From DASWZN01 sp963841635 (lineage in GTDB: Bacteria > Acidobacteriota > Terriglobia > Bryobacterales > Bryobacteraceae), in assembly GCA_963841635.1 (NCBI GenBank), contig CAWJDO010000002.1:558001-622000 (forward strand): 64,000 nt of DNA, in the 5' to 3' direction. A model generated the notes under the pieces. The model did no database searches. It saw only the letters and a list, made by a program, of their open reading frames with translations, and was not told where the DNA came from. Position numbers and translations under genes: made by a program. Below, in pieces: positions 25,836 through 33,899 of this stretch; position 1 is the stretch's first letter; each line of letters starts with the position of its first letter.

Positions 25836-26584
25836 TTCCGTCTGCGCAGCACCACGACCGTAGCATCGTCCATCTGGCGCCCGCACGTAAACCTATCCAT
25901 GGCTTTGAAGATCGCGTGGACTATGTCGTCCGCGCCTCGCGCCTGGCTTTCGGCCGCCGCCCGCAGCAACCCTTCCACTCCCCACGCCTCGCCGAGCGGA
26001 TTCTCCGCCTCAACCACCCCGTCCGTGTAAGCCACGAGCAGGTCCCCCGAGTCGAGCCGGACCGTGCCTTCCTCATAGGGCCAGTCCGCGAACATTCCCA
26101 CCGGCGCCCCGCCGGCCTCGAGGCGCTCGACAGAGCCGTCCCGCCGAATCACGATCGGCGGAGTGTGGCCCGCGTTGACATACCGCAAGCTGCCCGCCGT
26201 TCCATCGAACACGCCGTAGAACAGAGTGGCGTAGCGATCCACCAGCGATGTCGCGTAAACGTGGCGGTTGACTGTCCCCAGGGTTGCCGCCCCGTCGTCG
26301 CCATTAAACAATGCCGCCGTGCGTAGCGACGCCTGGACGCTCGAGATCATGAGCGCCGCCGGCAGGCCTTTGCCGGATGCATCTCCCACCGCGATCGCCA
26401 GACGGTCTTCTCCGAGCGGCACGAAGTCGTAGCAGTCGCCGCCCAGCCCCTCCACCTGCCGGCACCGCGCGCTGTAGTCCAAGGTGTCCGGTGCCGCAGC
26501 CGGTGGCTGCATAAACCGCTGTTGCACGTCGCACGCCATCGCCCAAGCCCGCCCATCTTCCATGGCCAACGCTGCGCTGCCCAT
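25709..26584 (-). CDS. PP2C/SpoIIE-type serine phosphatase
   Basis: A 291-residue protein whose core is a SpoIIE-like phosphatase: YSARCRQVEGLGGDCYDF, LAIAVGDASGKGLPAALMIS (metal-site Asp), YVNAGHTPPIVIR, LLVAYTDGVVEA and MDDATVVVL. No sensor or receiver domain is fused, only a short N-terminus. The family acts on anti-sigma-factor antagonists. ATG 26584 is chosen because GGAGG lies 7 nt upstream; the frame is open to 26671. The final 45 residues exceed the usual domain end and lie antisense to the neighbouring membrane protein gene. Confidence 0.88.
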   Translation of the reverse strand: MGSAALAMEDGRAWAMACDVQQRFMQPPAAAPDTLDYSARCRQVEGLGGDCYDFVPLGEDRLAIAVGDASGKGLPAALMISSVQASLRTAALFNGDDGAATLGTVNRHVYATSLVDRYATLFYGVFDGTAGSLRYVNAGHTPPIVIRRDGSVERLEAGGAPVGMFADWPYEEGTVRLDSGDLLVAYTDGVVEAENPLGEAWGVEGLLRAAAESQARGADDIVHAIFKAMDRFTCGRQMDDATVVVLRRRNQRRDSFPAIGRMTAKSSQETAGAARNANAGFALGRPSATTA

Positions 26585-26721
26585 TTTCGAACCTCCGTAC
26601 ATAGGTCGAACCGGAATCCGCAAAATCGACATGGCGCCGATGTCGAGAACGCACCGCCGGCTCCGACTCACCTATGAACGCGCAAAAGTAAGAGCGCGAA
26701 AATGGAAAAGGAGCAAACAAC

Positions 26722-27117
26722 ATGAAGTACATTTTGCTGATGAGCGGCACGCAGGCCGGCGTCGACACCTACAGGTCATGGCCGCAGAAGGACATCCAGG
26801 CGCACTTCGCATTCCTGGCGCGCCTCAACAAGGAACTGCAGGAATCCGGCGAGTTCGTCGCCACTCAACCTCTGGACCTTCCCGCTGAGGCCCGGGTCGT
26901 GCGCGCCGGCAAGGACGGTGCGCCCATCACGGACGGCGTGTTCCCGGAGGCCAAAGAATTTCTCCTGGGCTACTGGATCGTCGATGTCGAAAGCCCGCAA
27001 CGAGCCTACGAGATCGCAGCCCGGCTGTCCGCGGGACCCGGCCCCGGCGGCGTCACGCTGAGCATGCCCATCGAGGTCCGGCAGATGATGAGCTACCATA
27101 CCGCCGAAGTCCTGTGA
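26722..27117 (+). CDS. DGPF/YCII-related protein
   Basis: A 131-residue YCII-superfamily protein: MKYILLMSG start, DGVFPEAKEFLLGYWIVDVES (the family DGPF-type segment) and a C-terminal IEVRQMM. It may bind or process a small metabolite; no reaction is established. It is coupled by a TGATG overlap to an ECF sigma factor gene, which is the classic neighbourhood of the ECF42 sigma group. An AAAGGAG site precedes the ATG. Confidence 0.85.
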   Translation: MKYILLMSGTQAGVDTYRSWPQKDIQAHFAFLARLNKELQESGEFVATQPLDLPAEARVVRAGKDGAPITDGVFPEAKEFLLGYWIVDVESPQRAYEIAARLSAGPGPGGVTLSMPIEVRQMMSYHTAEVL

Positions 27118-28358
27118 TGCCGGGCTCCTCGAATGCGGCCTTCGAGCACCTGTTGCGCGACCTTACGCCGCAGGTGCTCGGTGCCGTCATCCGGCGTTTC
27201 CGGGACTTCGCCGCCGCCGAAGACGCCGTCCAGGAGGCATTGCTCGCAGCCGCCCTGCAGTGGCCCGCGGAAGGCGTCCCCGACAATCCACGCGCCTGGC
27301 TGATCCAGGTCGCCGGCCGCCGCATGACCGATGCCATTCGCGCGGAACTGGCTCGCCGGCGCCGCGAAACCGCCGTAGCCGTGGAGCTCGAGTACCTGAC
27401 GCCTTCGGCCGAAATCGATACAGGCGCCGGGCAGGACGATGCGCTCATCCTGCTCTTCATGTGTTGTCATTCCGCCCTGACTCCGTCGTCGGCCATCGCC
27501 CTGACGTTGCGCGCCGTGGGCGGCTTGACCACCGCCGAAATCGCCAGCGCTTTCCTGGTGCCCGAAGCGACCATGGCGCAGCGGATCAGCCGGGCCAAGC
27601 ACAGCATCAAGTCCTCCGGAGTGCCATTTCAACTGCCGGGCGACGCCGAGCGCGCCCACCGGCTCAGCGCCGTGCTCCACGTGTTGTACCTGATCTTCAA
27701 TGAAGGATATGTCGCCAGCGCCGGCCCGCACGTGCAGCGGCTCGACCTGTCCCGCGAGGCGATCCGGCTGACGCGAGCCCTCCGCGACTTACTGCCGGGC
27801 GATGGCGAAGTTGCCGGATTGCTTGCGCTGATGTTACTCACGGATGCACGCCGCGCCGCGCGAACCGGGCCCGACGAGGACTTGATCCCGCTCACCAGAC
27901 AAGACCGGAGTAAGTGGGACCAGGCGGAGATCGCCGAGGGCATCGCGCTCATCACCGCGACCTTGTCGAAGGGTTCGGTCGGCGCCTACCAGTTGCAGGC
28001 TGCCATCGCCGCCGTTCACGACGAGGCGGCCCGGGCCGAAGATACCGACTGGCCGCAGATCCTGGTATTGTACGGACTCCTCCAGCGCATGTCCGACAAT
28101 CCCATGGTGGCGCTCAACCACGCCGTCGCGGCGGCTATGGTGCACGGTCCGCCGGCGGGGCTCGATCTGCTGAAGGCGCTCGATCAGGATGGCCGCCTGG
28201 CCGGCCACCACCGCCTCGACGCCGTTCGCGCCCATCTGCTGGAAATGGCCGGGCAACCCGAGGCTGCCATCGTGCACTACAGGCTTGCCGCCGCCCGAAC
28301 GTCGAGCCTGCCGGAACGGAACTACCTCCTGACCCAAGCCGCCCGCCTCGGCGAGTAG
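27117..28358 (+). CDS. ECF sigma factor of the ECF42 type with long C-terminal extension
   Basis: A 413-residue protein, about twice a standard ECF sigma. Region 2 (about 10-85; RRFRDFAAAEDAVQEALLAA, NPRAWLIQVAGRRMTD) and region 4 (about 110-165; LTTAEIASAFLVPEATMAQRISRAK) are followed by a roughly 230-residue helical extension with TPR-like character (LSAVLHVLYLIFNEGY, MVALNHAVAAAMVHGP). This architecture and the adjacent DGPF gene define ECF42, in which the extension rather than an anti-sigma factor is thought to control activity. No anti-sigma gene is adjacent. Confidence 0.9.
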   Translation: MPGSSNAAFEHLLRDLTPQVLGAVIRRFRDFAAAEDAVQEALLAAALQWPAEGVPDNPRAWLIQVAGRRMTDAIRAELARRRRETAVAVELEYLTPSAEIDTGAGQDDALILLFMCCHSALTPSSAIALTLRAVGGLTTAEIASAFLVPEATMAQRISRAKHSIKSSGVPFQLPGDAERAHRLSAVLHVLYLIFNEGYVASAGPHVQRLDLSREAIRLTRALRDLLPGDGEVAGLLALMLLTDARRAARTGPDEDLIPLTRQDRSKWDQAEIAEGIALITATLSKGSVGAYQLQAAIAAVHDEAARAEDTDWPQILVLYGLLQRMSDNPMVALNHAVAAAMVHGPPAGLDLLKALDQDGRLAGHHRLDAVRAHLLEMAGQPEAAIVHYRLAAARTSSLPERNYLLTQAARLGE

Positions 28359-28407
28359 CTTTGTCGCCCGCTTGCGCGTCACGTCTCAGTGGTGCTGTAA
28401 TCGGGCC

Positions 28408-29259
28408 GTGTTCTCACCCCTGCTCGTATTCCTGATTCTGTCGGCGCAGATCCCGGCAACGCCTGGCCCGCCGGACCCGGCCCAGCACCCGGTGATCCTC
28501 CTGTGGCCCGGCGGCGCTCCAGGCTCGGAAGGAAAGACCGGCGAAGAGAAGGTCCGGGTGCAGGAGGACGACCAAATCGTCTCCGGCGTACATCGTCCTT
28601 CGCTGATCCTCTACTTACCGCCGAAAGAGACGGCAACGGGCGCCGCCGTCGTTGTCGCGCCCGGCGGAAGCTACCGCGAGCTCTGGATCACGCACGAGGG
28701 TTACCGCGTGGGCGAATGGCTCAGCCGGCACGGCATTGCCGCTTTCGTGCTCAAGTATCGGTTGCCGCACGAGCCGGGATCGACTTACACGGTCGAGGGC
28801 ACCGCGCTCTCCGACATCCAGCGCGCCATCCGCACCGTCCGCGGCCGCGCCGCCGAATGGGGAATCGACCCGCGGCGGGTTGGCGTGATGGGCTTCTCCG
28901 CCGGGGCGCACCTCGCCGGCACTGCCGCCACGCACTACGACGATGTGGTGTACCCCCATGCGGACGAGATTGACCGCCAAAGCGCGAGGCCCGCGTTTCA
29001 GGCGTTGATTTATCCGCCCAAGATCGAGGCCACTTACTCCAAAGACGCGCCGCCAGCCTTCATCGCCTGCGGCGGCGACGACCAGATCGCGGCCGACGTG
29101 CCCAACCTGTATCTGGCTTTGAAGAATGCGGGCGTGCCGGCTGAGCTCCATATCTATGCCGGCGTTGGCCACGGATTCGGCATTCGCCCAACGAATCCGC
29201 CCGCGGTCGCCGGCTGGATCGATCGCTTTCGGGAATGGCTGGCCGCCCAGGGCCTCTGA
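28408..29259 (+). CDS. Secreted alpha/beta hydrolase (esterase-like)
   Basis: A 283-residue hydrolase with an N-terminal signal segment (FSPLLVFLILSAQ) and an esterase/dienelactone-hydrolase fold: VVVAPGGSYREL (oxyanion loop), GFSAGAHLAG (nucleophile Ser), FIACGGDDQIAAD (Asp) and GVGHGFG (His). It resembles acetylxylan-esterase-like secreted enzymes of soil bacteria. GTG 28408 is chosen because it gives a proper signal peptide; the frame is open to a TTG at 28372. Confidence 0.83.
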   Translation: MFSPLLVFLILSAQIPATPGPPDPAQHPVILLWPGGAPGSEGKTGEEKVRVQEDDQIVSGVHRPSLILYLPPKETATGAAVVVAPGGSYRELWITHEGYRVGEWLSRHGIAAFVLKYRLPHEPGSTYTVEGTALSDIQRAIRTVRGRAAEWGIDPRRVGVMGFSAGAHLAGTAATHYDDVVYPHADEIDRQSARPAFQALIYPPKIEATYSKDAPPAFIACGGDDQIAADVPNLYLALKNAGVPAELHIYAGVGHGFGIRPTNPPAVAGWIDRFREWLAAQGL

Positions 29260-29429
29260 CAACTCATTCGCGCCGTCGAGCGTCCGCAGACGATCGTCGT
29301 TCGGTTCCAGTTTCAAGTAGCTCTTGCTTTGAACGCATGAGCCACCCAGAAACCGACGCATACAACCATCACGGGCGTGATGGCCATTGCCCATAGCCCC
29401 GGCGCGCCGTTCGCTGAGATTACGTCTCT

Positions 29430-29684
29430 CAACCTCTGATAGACGTGCCGATGCCGGAGATGGATGGCTGCGAGGCCGCGCCGATCATTCGGCGGAGGGC
29501 GGAAGGCACCGGGGCCCACCAGCCGATCATCGCGATCACGGCCCACGCCATGAAGGGCGACCGGGAGAGGTGCCTGGCGGAGGGCATGGACGCCTATGTG
29601 TCCAAACCCATTCGGAGGGAGGAACTGCTCGATGTGATCGATACGCTGGTTCTAGCGGCGCCGGCGAGTGCTTCACGGCCATAG
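29430..29684 (+). pseudogene. C-terminal fragment of a receiver domain
   Basis: Translation gives LIDVPMPEMDG then PIIAITAHAMKGDRERCLAE, MDAYVSKPI and EELLDVIDTL. This is the second half of a response-regulator receiver of the kind found at the end of hybrid histidine kinases, including the phosphoacceptor Asp region and the conserved Lys-Pro. The first half and any kinase are missing: upstream sequence (29260-29429) encodes nothing recognisable, apart from a short hydrophobic stretch on the minus strand. This is a decayed relic. Confidence 0.7.
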
Positions 29685-29717
29685 CCAGCCGGCCTTATCC
29701 CTTACTCCCAACCGTGT

Positions 29718-29957
29718 TTACGCGGCCGCTCGAAGGAGAGGGCCCACTGCCAGGTCTTCATCAATCAGCGGCCAGTGAATGCCATAACCGGAAGGCGAGA
29801 GATCGGCTCGAAGTCGCTCTGCCACGGATGCGTGGGCAAGCCGCTCAGAACATTTGTCCCAGGGAATTGATACCGCTCCGCTTTCCAGCACCACCACCAG
29901 CGCCTCGGGCGTGGTCTGAATTCTCTTGGCGAATACGGCCTTAGCCTTACTCTGCAC
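29718..29957 (-). CDS. DUF2442 protein
   Basis: A 79-residue DUF2442-type protein: EALVVVLESGAVSIPWDKCSERL and the conserved end GYGIHWPLIDEDLAVGPLLR. It overlaps the upstream DUF4160 gene by 11 nt. These two families often occur as a coupled pair, and a toxin-antitoxin-like role has been suggested by context only. Confidence 0.8.
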   Translation of the reverse strand: MQSKAKAVFAKRIQTTPEALVVVLESGAVSIPWDKCSERLAHASVAERLRADLSPSGYGIHWPLIDEDLAVGPLLRAAA

Positions 29958-30207
29958 GATCTCCCCCGAAATGCTCCTGCCACGCGACGACGATCTGGTC
30001 GAAATGCTCGAAGATGATCTGGCGAACCTCGCGTCTCAAACGCGGCGTGAGGTTGTACTCAAACTCATCGGTTACGTCGAAGCGGTCGGCATGCAGCCAG
30101 TACTTGCACTCTGCGTCTCCCTTCGACGCATGCACGTGCGTAGGCTCATTACCCTCGTTCGAGTAAAAATAGAACCGCCAGCCCTGCACATAGAGGATCG
30201 TGGGCAT
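29947..30207 (-). CDS. DUF4160 protein
   Basis: An 86-residue DUF4160 protein with the family start MPTILYVQGWRFYFYSNEGN and EPTHVHASKGDAECKYWL. The start at 30207 follows the family; an in-frame ATG at 30225 exists, but lacks a ribosome-binding site. It is the first gene of a two-gene operon with DUF2442. Confidence 0.8.
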   Translation of the reverse strand: MPTILYVQGWRFYFYSNEGNEPTHVHASKGDAECKYWLHADRFDVTDEFEYNLTPRLRREVRQIIFEHFDQIVVAWQEHFGGDRAE

Positions 30208-30224
30208 AACGGTTCGCGACTCCA

Positions 30225-32720
30225 TTATAGGGTGCCTGGGGGAACCGGGTGGATGATCGGCACTCCTCTGTTGTCAGGGGTGGCCGGGCCCGTCAAGAGA
30301 ATTCGCCCCCCTCCTACTCCCACCGCAGCGCCGTCAGCGGGCTCATCCGCACCGCCCTCCTGGCCGGCAGCCAGCTTGCCGCCAGCCGCCACCAGCGCGA
30401 ACAGCACAACCACCCCGCCAAACGTCAGCGGATCGCTCGCCCCCACGCCGTACAGCAGGCTGCGCATCGCGCGCGCCAGCAGCAGCCCGCCGCCGAGGCC
30501 CAACGCCGCGCCCGCCGCGCTCAGCAGCAGTGCCTGCCGGATCACAATGCGCAGCACATCCACCGGACGCGCGCCCAGCGCCACCCGTATGCCGAACTCG
30601 CGCGTCCGCTGCGCCGCGTTGTACGCCACAATGCCGCCGATCCCGATCGTTGCCAGCAGCAGCCCCACCACCGCGAAACCGCCGATCAGCATCGCCGCCA
30701 GCCTCTGCGAGGCACGGGTCGCCGCCTGCGCCTCATCCAGCGTCTGCACGCCGAAAACCGGCTGGTCGATGTCCACGCCGCGCACGGCGCTCCGGACCCC
30801 CGCCACCAATCCCAGCGGCTCGCCCGCCGTGCGGACCACCAGCGTCATCGCCGGCTTGGGAGCCTGCGCCACCGGCACATAGACCTGCCCCAGTTGCCCC
30901 TTCACCATCTTCACCACCAGCCCCTGATCCGCGTTCCCAACCACGCCTACGATCTCCATCAGCGGCTGCTTGCTCCCCAGCTTGATCCTTTTGCCCACCG
31001 CGTCCTGCCGCGGCCAGAAGCGCCTGGCTGTGTATTGATCGACCAGCGCCACCAACGGCGCGTTCGGCCCGTCCCGTTCGTCAAGATACCTCCCGCCGAT
31101 CAACGGGGTTTCCATTGCGCGCAGGTAATCCGGCGTCACCGTGCTTCTGAGCACCACCGGTACATCCTCCGGTCTGGGTTCGGGAGCGCCGGCAAGGAAC
31201 AGGCCCGCGCCGTGCAGATCGCCGGCGGTCGGCAACTGGTCGCCGGCGCCAACAGTTCGCACGCCCGGCAGCGCGCGGATGCGCGCCAGCACGTCATCGA
31301 AAAACGCAGCCTGCTTCTGCGGCGTATCGTACTTCTGCTCGGATAACGCAATCTGCATCGTCAGCGCGCCGTGCGGGTTGTATCCGAGATTCAGCGAGCG
31401 CAAACGCAAGAAACTCTGCGTCATCAGGCCCGCGGCCACCAGCAGGACCAGAGCCAGCGCGATCTCGCCCACAACAAACGCCCCCCGCAGCCGCTGGTGT
31501 ACCGCTCCCGACGTCGCGCGCGCCGCGCCTTTCAACGCCGTGTGGACGTCGGTCCTGCGCGCCTGCCACGCCGGAACCAGCCCGAACAGGATTCCCGTCC
31601 CCGCCGCCAAAACGAAGTTGAACCCCAGCACACCTAAACTGACCGAGACCCGCCCGAGGTTCGGCAACTCGTCCATCTGGAGGGACGCCAGCATGCTCAC
31701 GCCCCAAGCCGCGGGCAGAATCGCGAGCGCCCCGCCCGCCAGCGCCACCAGTACGCTCTCCGTCAGCAGTTGACGGAACAGCGCCCACCGGCTCGCGCCC
31801 AGAGCCGTGCGGATCGCCATCTCCCGCTCCCTCCCCGTGGCCCGCGCCAGCAGCAGGCTGGCGATGTTGGCGCACGCGATCAGCAGCAGGCATCCCACGG
31901 TGGCGAACAGGAGCAGCACCAGCGTCTGCGCATCCTGCACGAATGCCTCTTGGACCGGCTGCAGCAACGCCGTGTTGCCCGCGTCGTGAGGGTCCTGTTT
32001 GGCCAGCCGGGCGCTCAAGGCCGTCATCCTCTGTTGCGCCACCGGGAGGCTCAGGCCGGACTGTAGCCTGCCGATCACGCCGAAAGATCGCGATCCCCGC
32101 GAAGTGGCGACGTCCGCGGGAAACACCAGGGGCGCGTAGATCTCCTCCTTGCCGAATTTCGGGAAGTCCGGCGGCAGAACTCCGATCACAACGTGAGCGG
32201 CTCCATCCAGCATGATGGTGTGGCCGGCGATCCCCGGATCGGCTCCAAAGTGCGACCTCCACAGCCCGTCGCTCAGCATCGCGACGTGCTCGTGGCCCGG
32301 CTGCATGTCCTGCTCTTCGAACCCGCGGCCCAGCCTGGGTCCGGTCCGCACGACATTGCACATCTCCGCGGTGACCCTCGCTCCGCTGACGCGCTCGGTC
32401 CGATCCCCCGTCCGCAGGTTGAACCCTGCGTCGGTGTACCCGGCCAGGTTCGAGAAGACCCCGCTGGCCTTCCAGTCCTCGAAGTCCGGCACGGAGGCCG
32501 GGAACTGGTGCCATCCTCGCGCCGCGTTCTCGGTCCAGACCATGACCACCCGGTCGGCCCCCGGAATCGGCAGCGGCGCCAGAACCGTCCGCGCGACGCT
32601 GAAAACTGCCGTGTTCGCGCCGATGCCCAAGGCCAGCGTCAGCACCGCCACCACCGCGAAGCCCGGCCGGGTGACCAGCATTCGCAACCCAAAGCGCAAA
32701 TCTTGCCCTAGTGTGCCCAT
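30225..32720 (-). CDS. FtsX/MacB-type ABC permease with 3' frameshift
   Basis: An 831-residue permease of the duplicated MacB-FtsX type common in acidobacteria. The N-terminal GQDLRFGLRMLVTRPGFAVVAVLTLALGIGAN is typical, followed by a MacB periplasmic domain, an FtsX core near 270-400, a second periplasmic domain and a last FtsX core (TREFGIRVALGA, about 715). No ATPase gene is adjacent. Near 30386 one extra G breaks the frame. Dropping it yields ASWLPARRAVRMSPLTALRW and a stop at 30314-30316, the usual family ending. As read, the last 55 or so residues are missense. Natural mutation or sequencing error cannot be told apart. Confidence 0.85.
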   Translation of the reverse strand: MGTLGQDLRFGLRMLVTRPGFAVVAVLTLALGIGANTAVFSVARTVLAPLPIPGADRVVMVWTENAARGWHQFPASVPDFEDWKASGVFSNLAGYTDAGFNLRTGDRTERVSGARVTAEMCNVVRTGPRLGRGFEEQDMQPGHEHVAMLSDGLWRSHFGADPGIAGHTIMLDGAAHVVIGVLPPDFPKFGKEEIYAPLVFPADVATSRGSRSFGVIGRLQSGLSLPVAQQRMTALSARLAKQDPHDAGNTALLQPVQEAFVQDAQTLVLLLFATVGCLLLIACANIASLLLARATGREREMAIRTALGASRWALFRQLLTESVLVALAGGALAILPAAWGVSMLASLQMDELPNLGRVSVSLGVLGFNFVLAAGTGILFGLVPAWQARRTDVHTALKGAARATSGAVHQRLRGAFVVGEIALALVLLVAAGLMTQSFLRLRSLNLGYNPHGALTMQIALSEQKYDTPQKQAAFFDDVLARIRALPGVRTVGAGDQLPTAGDLHGAGLFLAGAPEPRPEDVPVVLRSTVTPDYLRAMETPLIGGRYLDERDGPNAPLVALVDQYTARRFWPRQDAVGKRIKLGSKQPLMEIVGVVGNADQGLVVKMVKGQLGQVYVPVAQAPKPAMTLVVRTAGEPLGLVAGVRSAVRGVDIDQPVFGVQTLDEAQAATRASQRLAAMLIGGFAVVGLLLATIGIGGIVAYNAAQRTREFGIRVALGARPVDVLRIVIRQALLLSAAGAALGLGGGLLLARAMRSLLYGVGASDPLTFGGVVVLFALVAAGGKLAAGQEGGADEPADGAAVGVGGGRILLTGPATPDNRGVPIIHPVPPGTL

Positions 32721-32884
32721 GAGTCCTCTGGACCCTTCCGGCACCTGGCGTGCCAACCCTAAGCCATTGAAAACAATAACCGACCGGTAGAGGCCCCGTC
32801 CCATTATCGCGACAGCCCCTTCCACGAGCGGACACCGCCGTGCCCCCCTCCCTCCCGATGGTGTGCCGCTACAATATCGGAGAG

Positions 32885-33790
32885 ATGCCTCACCGTTCCC
32901 GGCGCCGCGCCGAACTCGCCCTCGTCGGAATCACCTTCATCTGGGGCGCGACTTTCGTCGTCGTGAAGGGCGCCCTGCGGGACTCCTCGACCCTGCTCTT
33001 TCTGGCCCTGCGTTTCACTCTGGCGACGGTCGCCCTCGCTGCCGCCTTCCGCCCGCTCCCCAGCCGGTTCGACAAAGCGAAGCCGATTCTAGCCGGAGGC
33101 GTCCTGGCCGGCATATTCCTTTTCTCGGGCTATCTTCTTCAAACAATAGGGCTTCGCTACACCACCCCCTCCAAGTCGGCTTTCATCACCGGCCTGTGCG
33201 TGGTCATGGTCCCGGTCTTTTCCGCCCTTGTCGCCCGGCGGCTTCCCGGTATTTCCGTCGGACTTGGAGTCGCCACCGCCACCGCCGGCATGGCTCTCCT
33301 CACCCTGCGCGGCGTCAGCCTGAGGATGGACTTCGGCGACCTGCTGACTCTGGGCGGCGCCGCCGCCTTCAGCGTCCATATCATGCTACTCGGCTGGCTC
33401 GCCCCGAAGCTTGGCTTCCAGGCCCTGGCGCTGACTCAGATCGCGACCGCCGCCGTCCTCGGCCTATCCACATTCTGGTGGGTCGAGCGGCCAACCGTTC
33501 GCTGGACCCCGGGTCTGATCGCGGCCCTGGTGGTCACCGGGCTCCTCGCCACCGCGGTCGCATTCTCGGTCCAATCCTGGGCGCAGCAATACACCACGCC
33601 GACCCGGACCGCCCTGATCTTCGCCATGGAACCCGTCTTCGCCTGGCTCACCAGCTTCGTAGTAGCCGGCGAGCTCCTGGCCCCCCGTGCCGCCATGGGA
33701 GCGATTCTCATTCTCGCCGGCATCCTTCTGGTGGAGCTGAAACCGATAAAGCGCTCGTCGCTTTTCGCCCGTCGCCCGTCGATTCCATGA
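32885..33790 (+). CDS. DMT-superfamily (EamA) transporter
   Basis: A 301-residue protein with ten membrane helices in two EamA repeats: ALVGITFIWGATFVVVKGAL, YLLQTIGLRYTTPSKSAFITGL and SWAQQYTTPTRTALIFAMEPVFAWLTS. It is an exporter or importer of a small metabolite of unknown identity. ATG 32885 has GGAG immediately upstream, with an ACAATAT -10-like element before it. The last dozen codons (RSSLFARRPSIP) run into an inverted repeat. Confidence 0.88.
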   Translation: MPHRSRRRAELALVGITFIWGATFVVVKGALRDSSTLLFLALRFTLATVALAAAFRPLPSRFDKAKPILAGGVLAGIFLFSGYLLQTIGLRYTTPSKSAFITGLCVVMVPVFSALVARRLPGISVGLGVATATAGMALLTLRGVSLRMDFGDLLTLGGAAAFSVHIMLLGWLAPKLGFQALALTQIATAAVLGLSTFWWVERPTVRWTPGLIAALVVTGLLATAVAFSVQSWAQQYTTPTRTALIFAMEPVFAWLTSFVVAGELLAPRAAMGAILILAGILLVELKPIKRSSLFARRPSIP

Positions 33791-33862
33791 CCCACGAGTC
33801 CGGCCGCGGTCGCGAAGCGCCGCCCCTGGCGCTTTGGATCGACGGGCGACGAGCGACGAGCG
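33752..33862. repeat. Long inverted repeat between the DMT and htrA genes
   Basis: The left arm, CGCTCGTCGC...GCCCGTCGATTCC (33752-33786), pairs with GGATCGACGGGCGACGAGCG then ACGAGCG (33836-33862) around a loop of about 50 nt. A related fragment, CGCTCGTCGCCCGTCGCTCG, lies at 42573-42592, so this is a fourth repeat family. It ends 2 nt before a TATAAT hexamer. Confidence 0.65.
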
Positions 33863-33864
33863 GC

Positions 33865-33870
33865 TATAAT
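33865..33870 (+). promoter_or_regulatory. Candidate -10 element for htrA
   Basis: A perfect TATAAT in otherwise GC-rich DNA, 30 nt upstream of the htrA ATG. No convincing -35 hexamer lies at 16-18 nt, because the inverted-repeat arm occupies that position. Confidence 0.35.
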
Positions 33871-33899
33871 TAGAGGAGCCGGCCTTGGGAGATCCACCG

